A stretch of 64,000 nucleotides of DNA from Basidiobolus meristosporus CBS 931.73 (Eukaryota; Basidiobolomycota; Basidiobolomycetes; Basidiobolales; Basidiobolaceae). The notes under the pieces were generated by a model, which was given only the letters and a program-made list of their open reading frames with translations, was not told the origin of the DNA and did not search any database. Every line of letters begins with the position of its first letter. Position 1 is the first letter of the stretch. The translations under genes were made by a program, and so were the position numbers. Location of the stretch: the NCBI GenBank assembly GCA_002104905.1, contig MCFE01000350.1:1-64000 (forward strand). Direction: 5' to 3'. This document shows positions 1-10,013 of the stretch, one piece after another.

Positions 1-285
1 GACCAAAGGTGCACCGTTGGCTATGGCATACTCCAAATTATTGTACAGCCCAATGACATGCATCGTAACAGCCTCCACAAGCCGTGGCTTTCAACTAGGC
101 TTCAAAAAAGCTCCGCTTGCATCAGTGGCCATATTGTTCTCGAGGCTACTGTTCATCAGATGTGCAAGCTTCAGCTGCCTAGCAATACGGGTTACGGGAA
201 GAAATATCTCGTTTGAAATAGGTTGGCTATTATCACATTGAGATCGCACAGGCCCGGCATAATTCTGGAATAAGCAACTTCTCAG
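1..285 (-). pseudogene. possible eroded coding fragment at left edge
   Basis: One minus-strand frame reads as protein-like sequence across the first ~285 bases (for example a segment reading PVTRIARQLKLAHLMNSSLE and another reading EAVTMHVIGLYNNLEYAIA). It is interrupted by a single in-frame TGA at 91-93 and runs off the window edge. I do not recognise the family. It could be a decayed gene, two exons of a live gene with an unrecognised intron, or chance. Confidence 0.25.
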
Positions 286-500
286 GATTCCAGTATGAAG
301 TGTCCTATCTACTAGTTTGGAAATTCAGACATGTAGGTTTGTTTACTCGCATAAAAGCATTTCCCTCCGACAGCGGGTTTATTGCCAGCTCAATAGTTAC
401 CAATTTGTAGATATTCTTAAGGTCTTTGTCACTCCTTTATAGTAATTGACATGATGTAAATCCGTTCCTCGTTGCCAGTGGCACAAATCTTGTGAATGTA

Positions 501-1251
501 ACTATATCGGGATACCTCCAGTCAAATAAACTTGCCGAGTATGCCTGCCCATATTTATTTTATGCACTACAATTGGATCTTACAGAAGCATTGGTCATTC
601 AGATGGAGGAGGGAAGGACTTGCGAAAGGAAAACGCGTGAGGGGAGTCCCCATGCTGAGCTAGGTACTCCAGGCGCTCCTTCGCCTCCTGTGGGGTAGGA
701 GTGTGCCCCTGTTTGACCCACCACAGCACTGTGTAAGGGCCCTTCCAGCGTTCAAACCACTGTCGGCGTTGCTTCAGGACATGCTTGTGATCCGATCGGT
801 AGACAAAGCTGAACAGATCATCCTTGGACTCCCACACAGAGAGGTTCACCAAGATCAGTTCGTTCTCGTATATGCGAATGGTAGTCGCATCTCCGTCCTC
901 AGTTTGCAGTCTCCAGACAAATCCTGGCGAGGCATCGGCAACTCCATTGATGACATCGAGCTGCTGGACAAATCCAGCCATGATCGGATCCTCGAGCGGC
1001 GCAAGCATGTTGCCGACATTCAGCTGGGCTAGTTGGTATTGCTGTTCCATCACCATAGTGTTCTGAATATTGCTCTGGCGCCGAAACCTTATATTAAAGC
1101 TGAAAAACTCCCATTGAACTTGCAACACTGCGGTTGGTGTGGATGGCTTCTCGATATACTCACCGATAACACCTCACCACCAGATATGGAGTGCGATTAG
1201 GTGTCATAAGTCTTGCCCATTTCAGTAGTGTCACCCGAACATCCAACAGCA
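501..1251. repeat. direct repeat copy 1 (carries DUF3291 gene)
   Basis: About 751 bp that recur almost unchanged at 3138-3889 in the same orientation, 2.6 kb away. The block contains the whole DUF3291 gene, its 3' flank and roughly 190 bp of 5' flank with a TATA-like motif. Differences I can see are a 1-nt indel near 540/3178 and a few substitutions in the 5' flank; the coding part looks identical. The sequence outside the block is unrelated or only weakly similar. Confidence 0.9.
595..1056 (-). CDS. DUF3291 domain protein (copy 1)
   Basis: A 153-residue single-exon protein of the DUF3291 family, which belongs to the dimeric alpha/beta-barrel (antibiotic-monooxygenase-like) fold. Family hallmarks are visible: an AQLNVG start strand, DPIMAGFV, an INGVADASPGFVWRL block, an LVNLSVWES strand, and FVYRSDH..R..WFE followed by VLWWV and the HTPTPQEAKERL tail. 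No enzymatic activity is established for the family, so none is claimed. The open frame extends 24 codons further upstream, but that stretch overlaps a TATA-like TATATTAAAG motif (about 1090-1099), so I chose the Met at 1056; Met at 1050 is an alternative. The family is mainly bacterial and there are no introns, which suggests horizontal acquisition. An apparently identical protein is encoded at 3233-3694. Confidence 0.85.
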   Translation of the reverse strand: MVMEQQYQLAQLNVGNMLAPLEDPIMAGFVQQLDVINGVADASPGFVWRLQTEDGDATTIRIYENELILVNLSVWESKDDLFSFVYRSDHKHVLKQRRQWFERWKGPYTVLWWVKQGHTPTPQEAKERLEYLAQHGDSPHAFSFRKSFPPPSE

Positions 1252-1705
1252 CCCCTTCCGTTGTAGTACTATAGGTATACTCATGGCCAAGTCCAGATGG
1301 TTTTTCTTTTCTCGAATGCCTCAAACTTTCATCTTCATTGATGTAGGAGCACCACTTATCTTACCTTGAAAACTAGTTAATCAGTCTCTGATTTTTGGCA
1401 ATCTCATACAACGTAGATATCTTGATGTGGAGGGTTTACGTCGCAGTTGATATTTTAAACATGAAACAAGCCATTTGTTGCAAACTGTGGGATGATTTGA
1501 TTCATGACTTTGTTGCCCAATGGTTTTTTTCCCTAATTGCCTCATGCTTTGCCTATCAATGAACAAGTTATGGTTGATCATTCATACCAAACGGTATTTT
1601 CCCGGATTATATTGCCGCGTATTAACATTGAAACATACTAAACGTGCTTACATAGCAATATCGAAAACAATATAGTAACTTGGTGAAGACAAAGATCAAA
1701 ATGCT
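1252..1705. other. intergenic, no gene seen
   Basis: AT-rich sequence between the DUF3291 repeat and U6. Short open frames lack any recognisable protein character. Confidence 0.5.
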
Positions 1706-1712
1706 AAAAAAA
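1706..1712 (-). terminator. Pol III terminator of U6
   Basis: Run of seven T on the transcribed (minus) strand directly after the U6 3' region. Confidence 0.8.
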
Positions 1713-1767
1713 TATCCTCCGAAGAGGTGTCCACTCAAGATTTACGTGTCATCCTTGTGCAGGGGCC

Positions 1768-1798
<31 letters not shown>

Positions 1799-1824
1799 TT
1801 CAAGTGTCAGAGGTCCCGAAGGAC
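1706..1824 (-). ncRNA. U6 spliceosomal snRNA
   Basis: The minus strand carries the near-invariant U6 core: the AATTGGAACGATACAGAGAA block containing the ACAGAGA box that pairs with the 5' splice site, then GATTAGCATGGCCCC with the AGC catalytic triad, then TGCACAAGGATGACACG. The predicted 5' end folds into the expected short hairpin (GTCC-TTCG-GGAC, complement of 1813-1824), and the 3' end runs into seven T residues (plus-strand A run 1706-1712), the RNA polymerase III terminator. No intron interrupts the gene, unlike in some fungi. The 5' end is placed by the hairpin and is uncertain by a few bases. Confidence 0.95.
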
Positions 1825-2223
1825 GTGACACTACTGTATTTGCAAATTCCATTAAGTATTGTAGTTGCATATAGTGTCAGTAGGTTGTGGGATCTGCAGT
1901 AAATTAGAGCATTATGCAATTTTATTAACAGAAATCAAACGTGTAAATCTTGAATATAGCCAACTGCCAGGAATAAAATGACTACTTGTAGTTTACGTGC
2001 GGGATGAGCTACAACTGGGTCAGGTGGGCATACTTGTATTGTTTCGATTTAAAATGTATTTTCACAGTAAACGGGATCACCTACAGCATGCCAGCACCCT
2101 ATCATATCAGTGGCTGTCAAGGTTCATAAATTTTATAAAATTCTATGCATCACTGACACTCGCTTGATGTTGAGTATGTTAGGTCTCTGAAGCATACATC
2201 AGTGAATGTACGAGAATCAAAAT
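1825..2223. other. intergenic, no gene seen
   Basis: Between U6 and the tRNA; no supported gene. U6 is transcribed away from this segment, so it should hold the U6 promoter. No clear TATA box is visible at the usual distance. Confidence 0.4.
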
Positions 2224-2296
2224 CAACCAAGCCAGGGGTCGAACCTGGGACCTTCCGCTTAGGAGGCGGACGCTCTATCCACTGAGCTACGAGGCC
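2224..2296 (-). tRNA. tRNA-Arg (CCT), acceptor stem imperfect
   Basis: Cloverleaf on the minus strand: D arm GCTC..GAGC, anticodon stem TCCGC/GCGGA with loop CTCCTAA (anticodon CCT, reading AGG), variable loop AGGTC, and T arm CCAGG-TTCGACC-CCTGG. A and B boxes are intact and there is no intron. The acceptor stem is poor: 5' GGCCTCG faces 3' CTTGGTT, which gives two G-T pairs at the end and two mismatches (C-T and T-T) at positions 5 and 6. A functional stem would need CGAGGCC there. It may be a tRNA pseudogene, or an RNA repaired by editing. Confidence 0.75.
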
Positions 2297-3137
2297 GCTT
2301 ACAAGCTATGTTATGAAAGTCTGAATCCCGACCAGAACAGGCAGCAAGTTGTCGCATATAGAGATGCGTCAACACCAAAAATCATCAAAGATGATCAAAG
2401 ACTGATGGGCTAAAGTAAGACAAGTTGTATGCAAATGATCGAGAAATGTATAAAAAGTAGATCCTACGCTAAAATAAAGGACAGACCTTGTTACACCAAA
2501 CAGAAGGACGGGAACTGGCCTGGATTTCATAACAAGCTATGTGATGATAGTACTACACCCATTCAGAATGTGTTTACAAACACGATAATATGGAGCAACA
2601 AGTTTTAAATGATTGACAGAATCCATGTCAGAGTGTATCGAGGGCGATAATAAGCTATAAAACTAACTTTGGCCTTTCTAATACCGCAAATAGACCTGAA
2701 TTAGTAAAATTCCAAGTCGGTGCAATATCATTCAAGTAGGCCTAGCCCCCAACAACACTCCTAGTATTAATCATCAAGTCGGTTCTTACGAATAGAGCTC
2801 AAAACCCGTTGATCGGCTTTTCCATTTGGCTTTGAGATTGGATAAATAGATGTGTAGACCGCAATACCGCACAATTCTTACAGTTAATGATTCCAGAATG
2901 AATTGTACCTAATTGCATGAAAAAAAGGCTCGTATTAGCTAACCGTTGGAGGAATACGCTGGATTGAATTGATCTACTCTGTCCCTCAGTCGCGCTACCT
3001 CCTTCAATGCCACTACACATACCCATAATTTGGCTACCACGTGAACAATGTTGGCCTTTTTTTCCACAAAAGGATGTCGATCCGCTTGAGGCATTGTCAG
3101 TAGCACAGGTACTAAATCCAAACATCATCTGGGTTTG
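2297..3137. other. intergenic, no gene seen
   Basis: No recognisable gene. A 109-codon minus-strand frame (2799-3128) has no family resemblance, and an overlapping minus-strand frame covers part of it. Confidence 0.45.
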
Positions 3138-3889
3138 ACTATATCGAGATACCTCCAGTCAAATAAACTTGCCGAGTATGCACAGCCCATATTTATTTTA
3201 TGCACTACAATTGGATCTTACAGAAGCATTGGTCATTCAGATGGAGGAGGGAAGGACTTGCGAAAGGAAAACGCGTGAGGGGAGTCCCCATGCTGAGCTA
3301 GGTACTCCAGGCGCTCCTTCGCCTCCTGTGGGGTAGGAGTGTGCCCCTGTTTGACCCACCACAGCACTGTGTAAGGGCCCTTCCAGCGTTCAAACCACTG
3401 TCGGCGTTGCTTCAGGACATGCTTGTGATCCGATCGGTAGACAAAGCTGAACAGATCATCCTTGGACTCCCACACAGAGAGGTTCACCAAGATCAGTTCG
3501 TTCTCGTATATGCGAATGGTAGTCGCATCTCCGTCCTCAGTTTGCAGTCTCCAGACAAATCCTGGCGAGGCATCGGCAACTCCATTGATGACATCGAGCT
3601 GCTGGACAAATCCAGCCATGATCGGATCCTCGAGCGGCGCAAGCATGTTGCCGACATTCAGCTGGGCTAGTTGGTATTGCTGTTCCATCACCATAGTGTT
3701 CTGAATATTGCTCTGGCGCCGAAACCTTATATTAAAGCTGAAAAACTCCCATTGAACTTGCAGCACTGCGGTTGGAGTGGATGGCTTCTCGATATGCTCA
3801 CCGATAACACCTCACCACCAGATATGGAGTGCGATTAGGTGTCATAAGTCTTGCCCATTTCAGTAGTGTCACCCGAACATCCAACAGCA
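3138..3889. repeat. direct repeat copy 2 (carries DUF3291 gene)
   Basis: Second copy of the block at 501-1251, same orientation. The boundary is sharp on the left (after GGGTTTG) and on the right (after CCAACAGCA). The near-identity implies a recent duplication or ongoing gene conversion. Confidence 0.9.
3233..3694 (-). CDS. DUF3291 domain protein (copy 2)
   Basis: A 153-residue protein that looks identical to the copy at 595-1056, with the same start choice and the same TATA-like element in its duplicated 5' flank. Both copies keep a full open frame, so both may be expressed; nothing in the sequence marks one as dead. See copy 1 for domain features. The intact promoter-containing duplication would raise gene dosage if functional. 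Confidence 0.85.
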   Translation of the reverse strand: MVMEQQYQLAQLNVGNMLAPLEDPIMAGFVQQLDVINGVADASPGFVWRLQTEDGDATTIRIYENELILVNLSVWESKDDLFSFVYRSDHKHVLKQRRQWFERWKGPYTVLWWVKQGHTPTPQEAKERLEYLAQHGDSPHAFSFRKSFPPPSE

Positions 3890-4939
3890 TCATTCCCGTG
3901 GTGATCCTAAATAGGAGCACTTGTCTAGATGGTTTTGTATTCTCTATTATTTTCATGACGCTTGTTCTGCCTAAAATCTTGGTGTGTATAATACAAGTGT
4001 ATAATACAAATATAAAATATGGCATTTTTCCCATTCGAGCCATGGTAGTCAACCTTCATGGTGTCTAATTTGACATGTTGATTGGATGCTATATTTCTAC
4101 CATGCGACTTACACTACTTGATAGCAAGCATTATATTGCTATCTTTATATCAAAAGTTATGATTACCAACAGGTGACAGGTATTTGTTTATTTTAATATG
4201 ATAGGCAACATGCCAGGCAATCTTGCATGCGTAGAAGAAGGCTTTTAACCGATATGTTACACCCCTTTGTAGTACCTATAATACTGGTTTACGTGGAGTA
4301 TATGAGCATTCATGGTATTCTCGCCAATAAATAATGGTAGATCTTACTAACCATATTTTCAGAGCTAAATTGAACAATATTAGTCGTGAATTTGATCAAT
4401 GTATATTGAATAGCGATTCTAAAGCGCATTTTGGTTGCAAAGATGACAATAGGCTCAGTTATGGTAATGAATAGTATGCTACTTGTTTGCTATATTAACA
4501 TTTCGCTTTTCTAAAGCCAGCCTCAGTTGCCACATTTATTGGACAGGTATCACTCTGCAGGGATTGAGTTTCATGATATTGATGGTTGATATGTGTTGAA
4601 AGCTTCAAGTGCATAGAGCACAAAGGAATCTATGAGATCTTGGGAGCTGTTGGCAGAGTTTGAAAGATCTTGGTGACCTCCAGTCCTCCACTGATTCTAA
4701 GGATTAGCTAATATCTTACAAACCAAGTTCCCAATTTGGAATCAATTTCCTATATTAGCTTCATAGACAGGTCAATTTTTATCCTGATCTAGCACTATAT
4801 GGAACTATGATCAGCTGAAATCATGGAATAAGACCAATATGCTTTGGTATCATGTTCCAGCTACCTACCATGCTTATGAAAATATACAAGATAGAGGCTA
4901 ACAGAATTTGGCTAGGAAATATAAAGCTCAGAGCTTATG
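3890..4939. other. intergenic, no gene seen
   Basis: AT-rich, no recognisable gene. The first ~80 bases show weak similarity to the 3' side of repeat copy 1 (both contain CAGATGG/TAGATGG followed by TTTT), possibly older shared flank. Confidence 0.4.
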
Positions 4940-5135
4940 TGCATTTTGGTGAGAATATTTCTGTCAATCTCAACCAAGTAAAGTGCCCAGAACATGAAAA
5001 TTTGATTAGTTGTCCAAAAGCTCTTAAACCTTGCATATGCACAATGCTTACATTCAACTGATCATTAAGCCAAAACCACATAACCAACTAGTTCTCCTAT
5101 TTACTTTCCATATCTCCTGAATTCTTACCACTATA
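4940..5135 (+). repeat. decayed copia-type LTR fragment
   Basis: Diverged match to the 3' half of the family A LTR at 49556-49904. Shared landmarks in order are GAATATTT, a CCCAGAACATGAAAATT block, TTGTCCAAA, a CATTCAA..TGATCATTAAG block (the LTR polyadenylation region), AAAACCACATAA, TCTCCTATTTAC and CATATCTCC. No coding region or second LTR is attached, so it is a solo or truncated LTR of considerable age. Confidence 0.6.
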
Positions 5136-5561
5136 TCTAGATGAGCAGGTGCATTTTCAATTGTTCTGAATGAAAATATGTTGAAGAATAGTTAATACCA
5201 CAAATTTGGTATACTCCCATCCATAGCCTTTCACTTTACAAAGCTAGCAATATATGTATTGCAGTAGAAGTCCAAGGCGTGAATTGTATCTTTTGGGTAG
5301 AATTCTAGGTCAAGAGCAGGGTTTCTAGCCAAGAAAATGAGTTATTTACCAGGGCTCATTGGCAAAGAATCATACCACTCAATGCCTGTCATGTGTAAGC
5401 ATTTTATTGTGTAGTAGCTAATATCGATGTGCTTACTTGCTTATGTGCGACAACACTACCACATATAGAAAATGTTTACTGTTGGCAGAATAATACAACT
5501 ACTAGAATAAATAATCGGTTAAATTATACAGTTATTACTTGGTACATTAGAAATCACAGAT
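5136..5561. other. intergenic, no gene seen
   Basis: 3' flank of the receptor gene; no gene seen. Confidence 0.4.
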
Positions 5562-7143
5562 CTATAGATGCTGAATAAAGCGCCTTGCTGCTGATGGGCC
5601 CAGGTGCTCATCTTCGGATGCAGATTGACTGGTTGAAGCTCGGAGGAGCACGTTGGTGTGACGATTCTGTGCCTGTGGGGATGGGGAGGAGGGAGTAGGG
5701 GTGGAGGAGCGATTGTTGGAGTCTTTCTCTACAAGTGTGCGACAGCTTTGACGTGAAGAAGAGGGTTCAGCAGGCAAGACGATCGCTACGTTGGTTGGTT
5801 CGTGTGATCGATAGAGTACTTTGTTGACAAACCAATACATGAATCTAGATCGGCGGGGCAATAGGTCGGGTGGATTCTCTGAGGACGGGTGGGCCATGGG
5901 GATGGTGGAGGGTTGGGCGTATTTTTCGATCAGGTCCTGGCGTACACTCTCAAGGGCGCTGTAGAAGGATGGATCGATAAGGAAAGCGAGAAAATTCAGG
6001 ATCCCCGGGCTGTCCGTCGCTAAAGGCACTGGGTTAGTACGTAAGCTAGACGAGCCAAGAACGGGAAAGCACCTATATTGCCAAACAACGAGAGCCATTT
6101 GTTGATCCTGCCATGAGAATGCATGTAGGCCTCACCTAGGAATGCAGGTTAATGGAGGGCCTCGACGATAGGGAAGAGCGGCTTACTTGCGATGAAGGGT
6201 GTCTGAGTGATGAAGGGAATGAACGGGTACAGGATGATGCGTCCAAGAACTCGATTGATCGCCCGCTGGGTGTTACGCTGAACAGTGGAGGCCTTGTTAT
6301 TGGACTGAATGTTCTTGGAGATTTTTCGATTGGATATCATGATCTTCTTGATTACCAATCCCACCACCACGTTGCAGTACACAATCACAACCACTGCTGG
6401 CCCAAGGTAAGTGACCTACAATGAGCATACGGGTGAGTCAGAAGTGACTCAGGCGATGACTAGTGAGCATTACCCATTCCCAGACAATCGACGAGGTTTT
6501 CCAGCTATCACGATACCAGCACATCGACTGTGCCTCATCCCATCCAAATCTACCGGCAATGAGGGGAACACAGGAAATGATCAAGGCCAACACGAGCGAT
6601 CCCACATAATACACGTAGAGTTCGATCCAACGGGCGAGCTTCCTCTCTTGAAGAACAACCCACTGCAGGTTGAAGGCAACCGACGCAGACAGGAACAGAT
6701 ACAGGTCGGCCGAGAAAATGATGAACCAAGCACTTGAAACGCAGACATGCTTTGGAGCTGATTACCAAAAAGTCAGCTTTTACAGGTAGGGAATGGAGCC
6801 ATGGAACTTACTGGATTCACTCATGTATGTATATGCCAAAACCACAGCGGCTCGTAGTGCGTCCACGGCGGAGATTGCTGCGTTCAGCCGTAGACTAACC
6901 CGATTCATTAAACGACGGTCGTAGAGCCATAACCCCAAGGTGATTAGCACCACGCACAGGCCCCCCACGATAGAGAGAATGTTGAGTGTTGCTGTGTCGT
7001 AAGGTGGTTTAGCAAACGTTTCTCTGCTCAGCAAGGACAAGAGCATACATACTATTTACAATAATGTTGGCTTGGCTGAAGGCCGTGTCAGAAATACTGA
7101 TATTGGGCACGCCAGCTCCAGCCTCCGAGCCTTGTGACGACAT
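5562..7143 (-). CDS. seven-transmembrane G protein-coupled receptor
   Basis: Six exons on the minus strand: 7053-7143, 6812-6991, 6474-6757, 6187-6415, 6073-6135 and 5562-6019. All introns (51-61 nt) are GT..AG and every phase joins; the last has a perfect TACTAAC branch site. The product is about 434 residues. Hydrophobic helices lie near residues 33-55, 66-88, 100-119, 138-159, 187-208, 243-262 and 287-302. A Cys-Trp-Tyr sits after helix 4 in the second extracellular loop, helix 6 carries LYPFIPF, and helix 7 carries IDPSFYSAL. The ~130-residue tail is Ser/Pro-rich, as expected for a regulated cytoplasmic tail. The pattern fits fungal Git3/cAMP-receptor-like GPCRs that signal through heterotrimeric G proteins; ligand unknown. 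I am confident of a 7TM receptor, less of the subclass. Confidence 0.8.
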
Positions 7144-7590
7144 GGAAAAGAGGTCTAAAGCGAGAGTATCTATGGAAGTGGAGTAGAAAGCAAGAACACT
7201 GGTGTGTCGATGGATTGAATAATCGACATTTTCATCCGAGGCAGACGCTGATAGGCAGCAGGTAGGAATCAATCAGATGTAACCTATTCGGTAGTGAATA
7301 TATATTATGTACCATGTTTGCCATTAGCGGCCAGAGATCATAAACAGAGAGTTTCTATTTCGGAACAATTGCTGCTCGTTCCGTCAAATCATCTGAATCC
7401 GATCGTGACTCGTGGTCCGTCACACCAATGCTGGAAAAAAAAGCCCACCGATTTGTAATAATCACCACGAGCAAAGTTTGATTGTGACGTGGATCCAGCC
7501 TCTAACCATTGTTAGGCGAGCAATCTAAGCCTGGTAAATTTTCTCCAAATCCATCTATCGTTTGTAACATTAAGGGGCCAGATCTAATTT
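7144..7590. other. 5' flank of receptor gene
   Basis: No gene seen. Presumed promoter of the receptor; a minisatellite begins at 7591. Confidence 0.4.
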
Positions 7591-7807
7591 CTAATCAAGT
7601 ATTAAGCTATGTTACCATCTTCTAATCAAGTATTAAGCTATCTCACCTTTTTCTAATCAAGTATTAAGCTATGTTACCATCTTCTAATCAAGTATTAAGC
7701 TATCTCACCTTTTTCTAATCAAGTATTAAGCTATGTTACCATCTTCTAATCAAGTATTAAGCTATCTCACCTTTTTCTAATCAAGTATTAAGTTATGTTA
7801 CCGTTTT
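7591..7807. repeat. 31-bp minisatellite with alternating units
   Basis: Seven head-to-tail units starting at 7591, 7622, 7653, 7684, 7715, 7746 and 7777, each exactly 31 bp. Each starts CTAATCAAGTATTAAG. Units alternate strictly: odd units continue CTATGTTACCATCTT, even units CTATCTCACCTTTTT, so the true period is a 62-bp dimer (A-B-A-B-A-B-A). The last unit is slightly diverged (TTATGTTACCG). It lies about 450 bp upstream of the receptor start and upstream of the Myb gene. Confidence 0.95.
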
Positions 7808-8254
7808 GCCCGATTAGAACTACAGCAGGAGAGCTTCCACCACTCTACATGCATTGGCGATTATGCAGTTCGATGAAGGTATTTAGGGATCACTGTGTTT
7901 AGTACATCGTTTATGGATCTGTCGTTCCTGGTCACGCACAACTCTGCATCTATGGCGCTATAAATTGGCGACTTGAACAGCCATTGGCCTTTGTTAAGAG
8001 TAAATACAATGCAATCCAAGGTCCCTTTCTTTTCATCAGTTGGTGAGTTATACAGCCCATCTTATGAGTCATACTGTTAATGAGTGTATTGAAACCCTAG
8101 ATAGGGATGGAAGGAGCTTCAACCGGTGCGTAACGCCTGAAGACTTCAAGGTATTTCACAGAAGAATCGGTGTTTTCAGTCTCTCTCGGTTGACATGGTA
8201 TTTACCATACAGATACGTAACCATGCTACTCCGCTGAATTCGCGATATACACAG
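7808..8254. other. 5' region of the Myb gene, exons unresolved
   Basis: The first exon(s) of the coiled-coil/Myb gene should lie here. A short exon 8180-8197 (ending in ATG before a GTATTT donor, with a 57-nt intron to 8254) fits phase. Candidate start codons occur near 8063 and 8105, but I could not find one unambiguous chain. Confidence 0.4.
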
Positions 8255-9612
8255 CATGTGCAATACAACCAGTCAGCCACCGAATCATCCATCGAGGTAT
8301 ATAAGATTGTGACTCGCTCGATAATAACCATGTTAAGTTTGAACGGTTCCATAGCAACTCGAGTCAAAGGTAGAGCATCTTGGTAAAGCATCCAGGTCAG
8401 AAGAGTGGTGTTGAGTGATTTTTTCAGGTCCAACACTACGAGGAGCAACTTGCCGGGGCACATAAGACTATTCAAGTGCAGCTCGATTTGGTAAGAAGGC
8501 AGTGAGGAAGCATGGAGAAGTCAAGCCAATGACCAACTGAACGCATTCCTCTGTTGAAACTAGATGAATGCAACGGCCAAGCAACTACTCGCTAAAGAGC
8601 AAGAGTTGATCGAGGCTGAGAAGAATTGGCAAAGGCTGGTAGGTGCTATTTATTTCACCAATGCCGTGAATTTAATGTGTAAGTACCAACATGGTATTTC
8701 AAGCTCAAAGAGTCCCAAGCTGACAGTGCCGCTAAGGATATACAAATTAAAGAGCTAGAGTTACAAGTAAGTGGTCGAATCAGCTCTTACCAAACCCTCC
8801 TTGGAGACCAACTGGAATTCAGCTAGCAGATATCTACACTCAGTTGGCAGTCTCTACTGGGCGTTCAATCACTGAGATTCTAAGAACATCAATAGACGAG
8901 CAGCAGCATATCGAGACAAGGTTGTATAGGCACAAGCGAGCAAAAACGGTAGAATTCAAGTAAAATTCAAAGTCACAACAATTGGAAACCAAGATTTAAT
9001 TTCTAGGAGGCAGGATCGGCCGACAGAATTGCTCCCCCAGACACGAGAGATCTCTGCTCTTTGACACCGGCTCGTAAAAAGCAGACCAACTATTCAAAGT
9101 GGACTGCTGATGAGGACGAATTGCTCAAAACCGCCGTTGCCCTCCATGGAGTGCACGAATGGTCGCTCGTCGCGAACCATGTTCCGAATCGTACCCCGGT
9201 ACAATGTTCTGCACGCTGGCTGGGTGCTTTGAACAAGAGTGTTGTGAAGGGTCGTTGGACTTCCGAGGAAGACAAACTCTTGAATGAGGCGGTTCATGAG
9301 TTTGTGCTTGATGGTAAGTACGAGAATCTCGCGGTGGCTGTTCCATGGAACAAAATAGCTTCGCGAATCCCGAACCGTACAGGTATTCAGTGCCAAGCCC
9401 GATGGACCGAGGCGCTAGACCCCACTGTACGGAAAGGGCGCTGGACCGTTGAGGAGGATGAGAAGCTATGTGTAGGAGTCAAAAGATACGGCAGATGCTG
9501 GATCCGTGTTGCCCAAGGAATTCCCGGTCGTACCCAACGACAATGTCGCACCCGGTGGGTTCAAGTCAAAGAAAAGGCTGGATGTAGCTTGGACGAAGGT
9601 TCGGATCTATGA
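8255..9612 (+). CDS. coiled-coil plus three-repeat Myb protein, SNAPC4-like
   Basis: Seven exons, all joined in phase 0: 8255-8296, 8355-8369 (a 15-nt microexon), 8428-8490, 8564-8638, 8704-8766, 8823-8948 and 9007-9612; introns are 56-73 nt. The 5' end is unresolved, so this is a partial model. The N-terminal half is a heptad-rich coiled coil (for example EEQLAGAHKTIQVQLDL and KEQELIEAEKNWQRL). The C-terminal exon carries three Myb/SANT repeats: W-x-DEDELL..HEWSLVA..RTPVQCSARW; W-x-SEEDKLL with a ~10-residue insertion before WNKIA..RTGIQCQARW; and W-x-VEEDEKL..CWIRVA..RTQRQCRTRW. The long second repeat followed by a T-x-x-LDP-x-x-x-KG linker resembles SNAPC4, the DNA-binding subunit of the snRNA-activating complex, but a c-Myb or Bas1-type factor cannot be excluded. 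Confidence 0.75.
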
Positions 9613-10013
9613 CAGGACAGGACACGACACGGGACGAAACCAATTTACCAAGTCAAAATTTAATGCAACTTCAATCACACAGGCTATTCAAAAACAATGG
9701 AGGTAGAATTCAATAAATTTGGGGAACAGTCATCATGATAACAATAACAACAATAATAATCATAATAGTACATAGGCGGATGATCTTGTCTTGAAATAAA
9801 TAGGAAATGTACAATACGACAATCTTCGCAAAATTAAATATACGTTACTGAAAATCCGGTTTTCAATCCAAGGGTGTGGTTACGGAGGGAGGACTTGTAT
9901 TTGGAGCAAAGTAGATACTCTTCGTTCTCTAGGGATGGTATGGCAACCTGATCATATATCAGGTGTTTCTATGAGGGTGGGGGTACGCGGACGAAGGTAT
10001 CAATGGGAGACCA
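9613..10013. other. convergent 3' region
   Basis: Tail-to-tail spacer between the Myb and bZIP genes. Contains an ACA/ATA low-complexity run (about 9738-9772). No gene. Confidence 0.5.

Noticed and set aside
703-1066. Plus-strand open frames inside both DUF3291 repeats
   Set aside because: Antisense shadows; the minus-strand frame carries the conserved family motifs.
2799-3128. 109-codon minus-strand frame
   Set aside because: No recognisable family, no TATA or splice support, overlapping alternative frame of similar size.
7591-7807. CRISPR-like array
   Set aside because: Units are contiguous without unique spacers, the repeat is not partly palindromic, and the genome is eukaryotic.
9312-9357. 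Potential intron in Myb repeat 2 (GTAAGT...AAAATAG)
   Set aside because: Removing it would delete the conserved Trp of the repeat; the unspliced frame keeps WNKIA and stays open.
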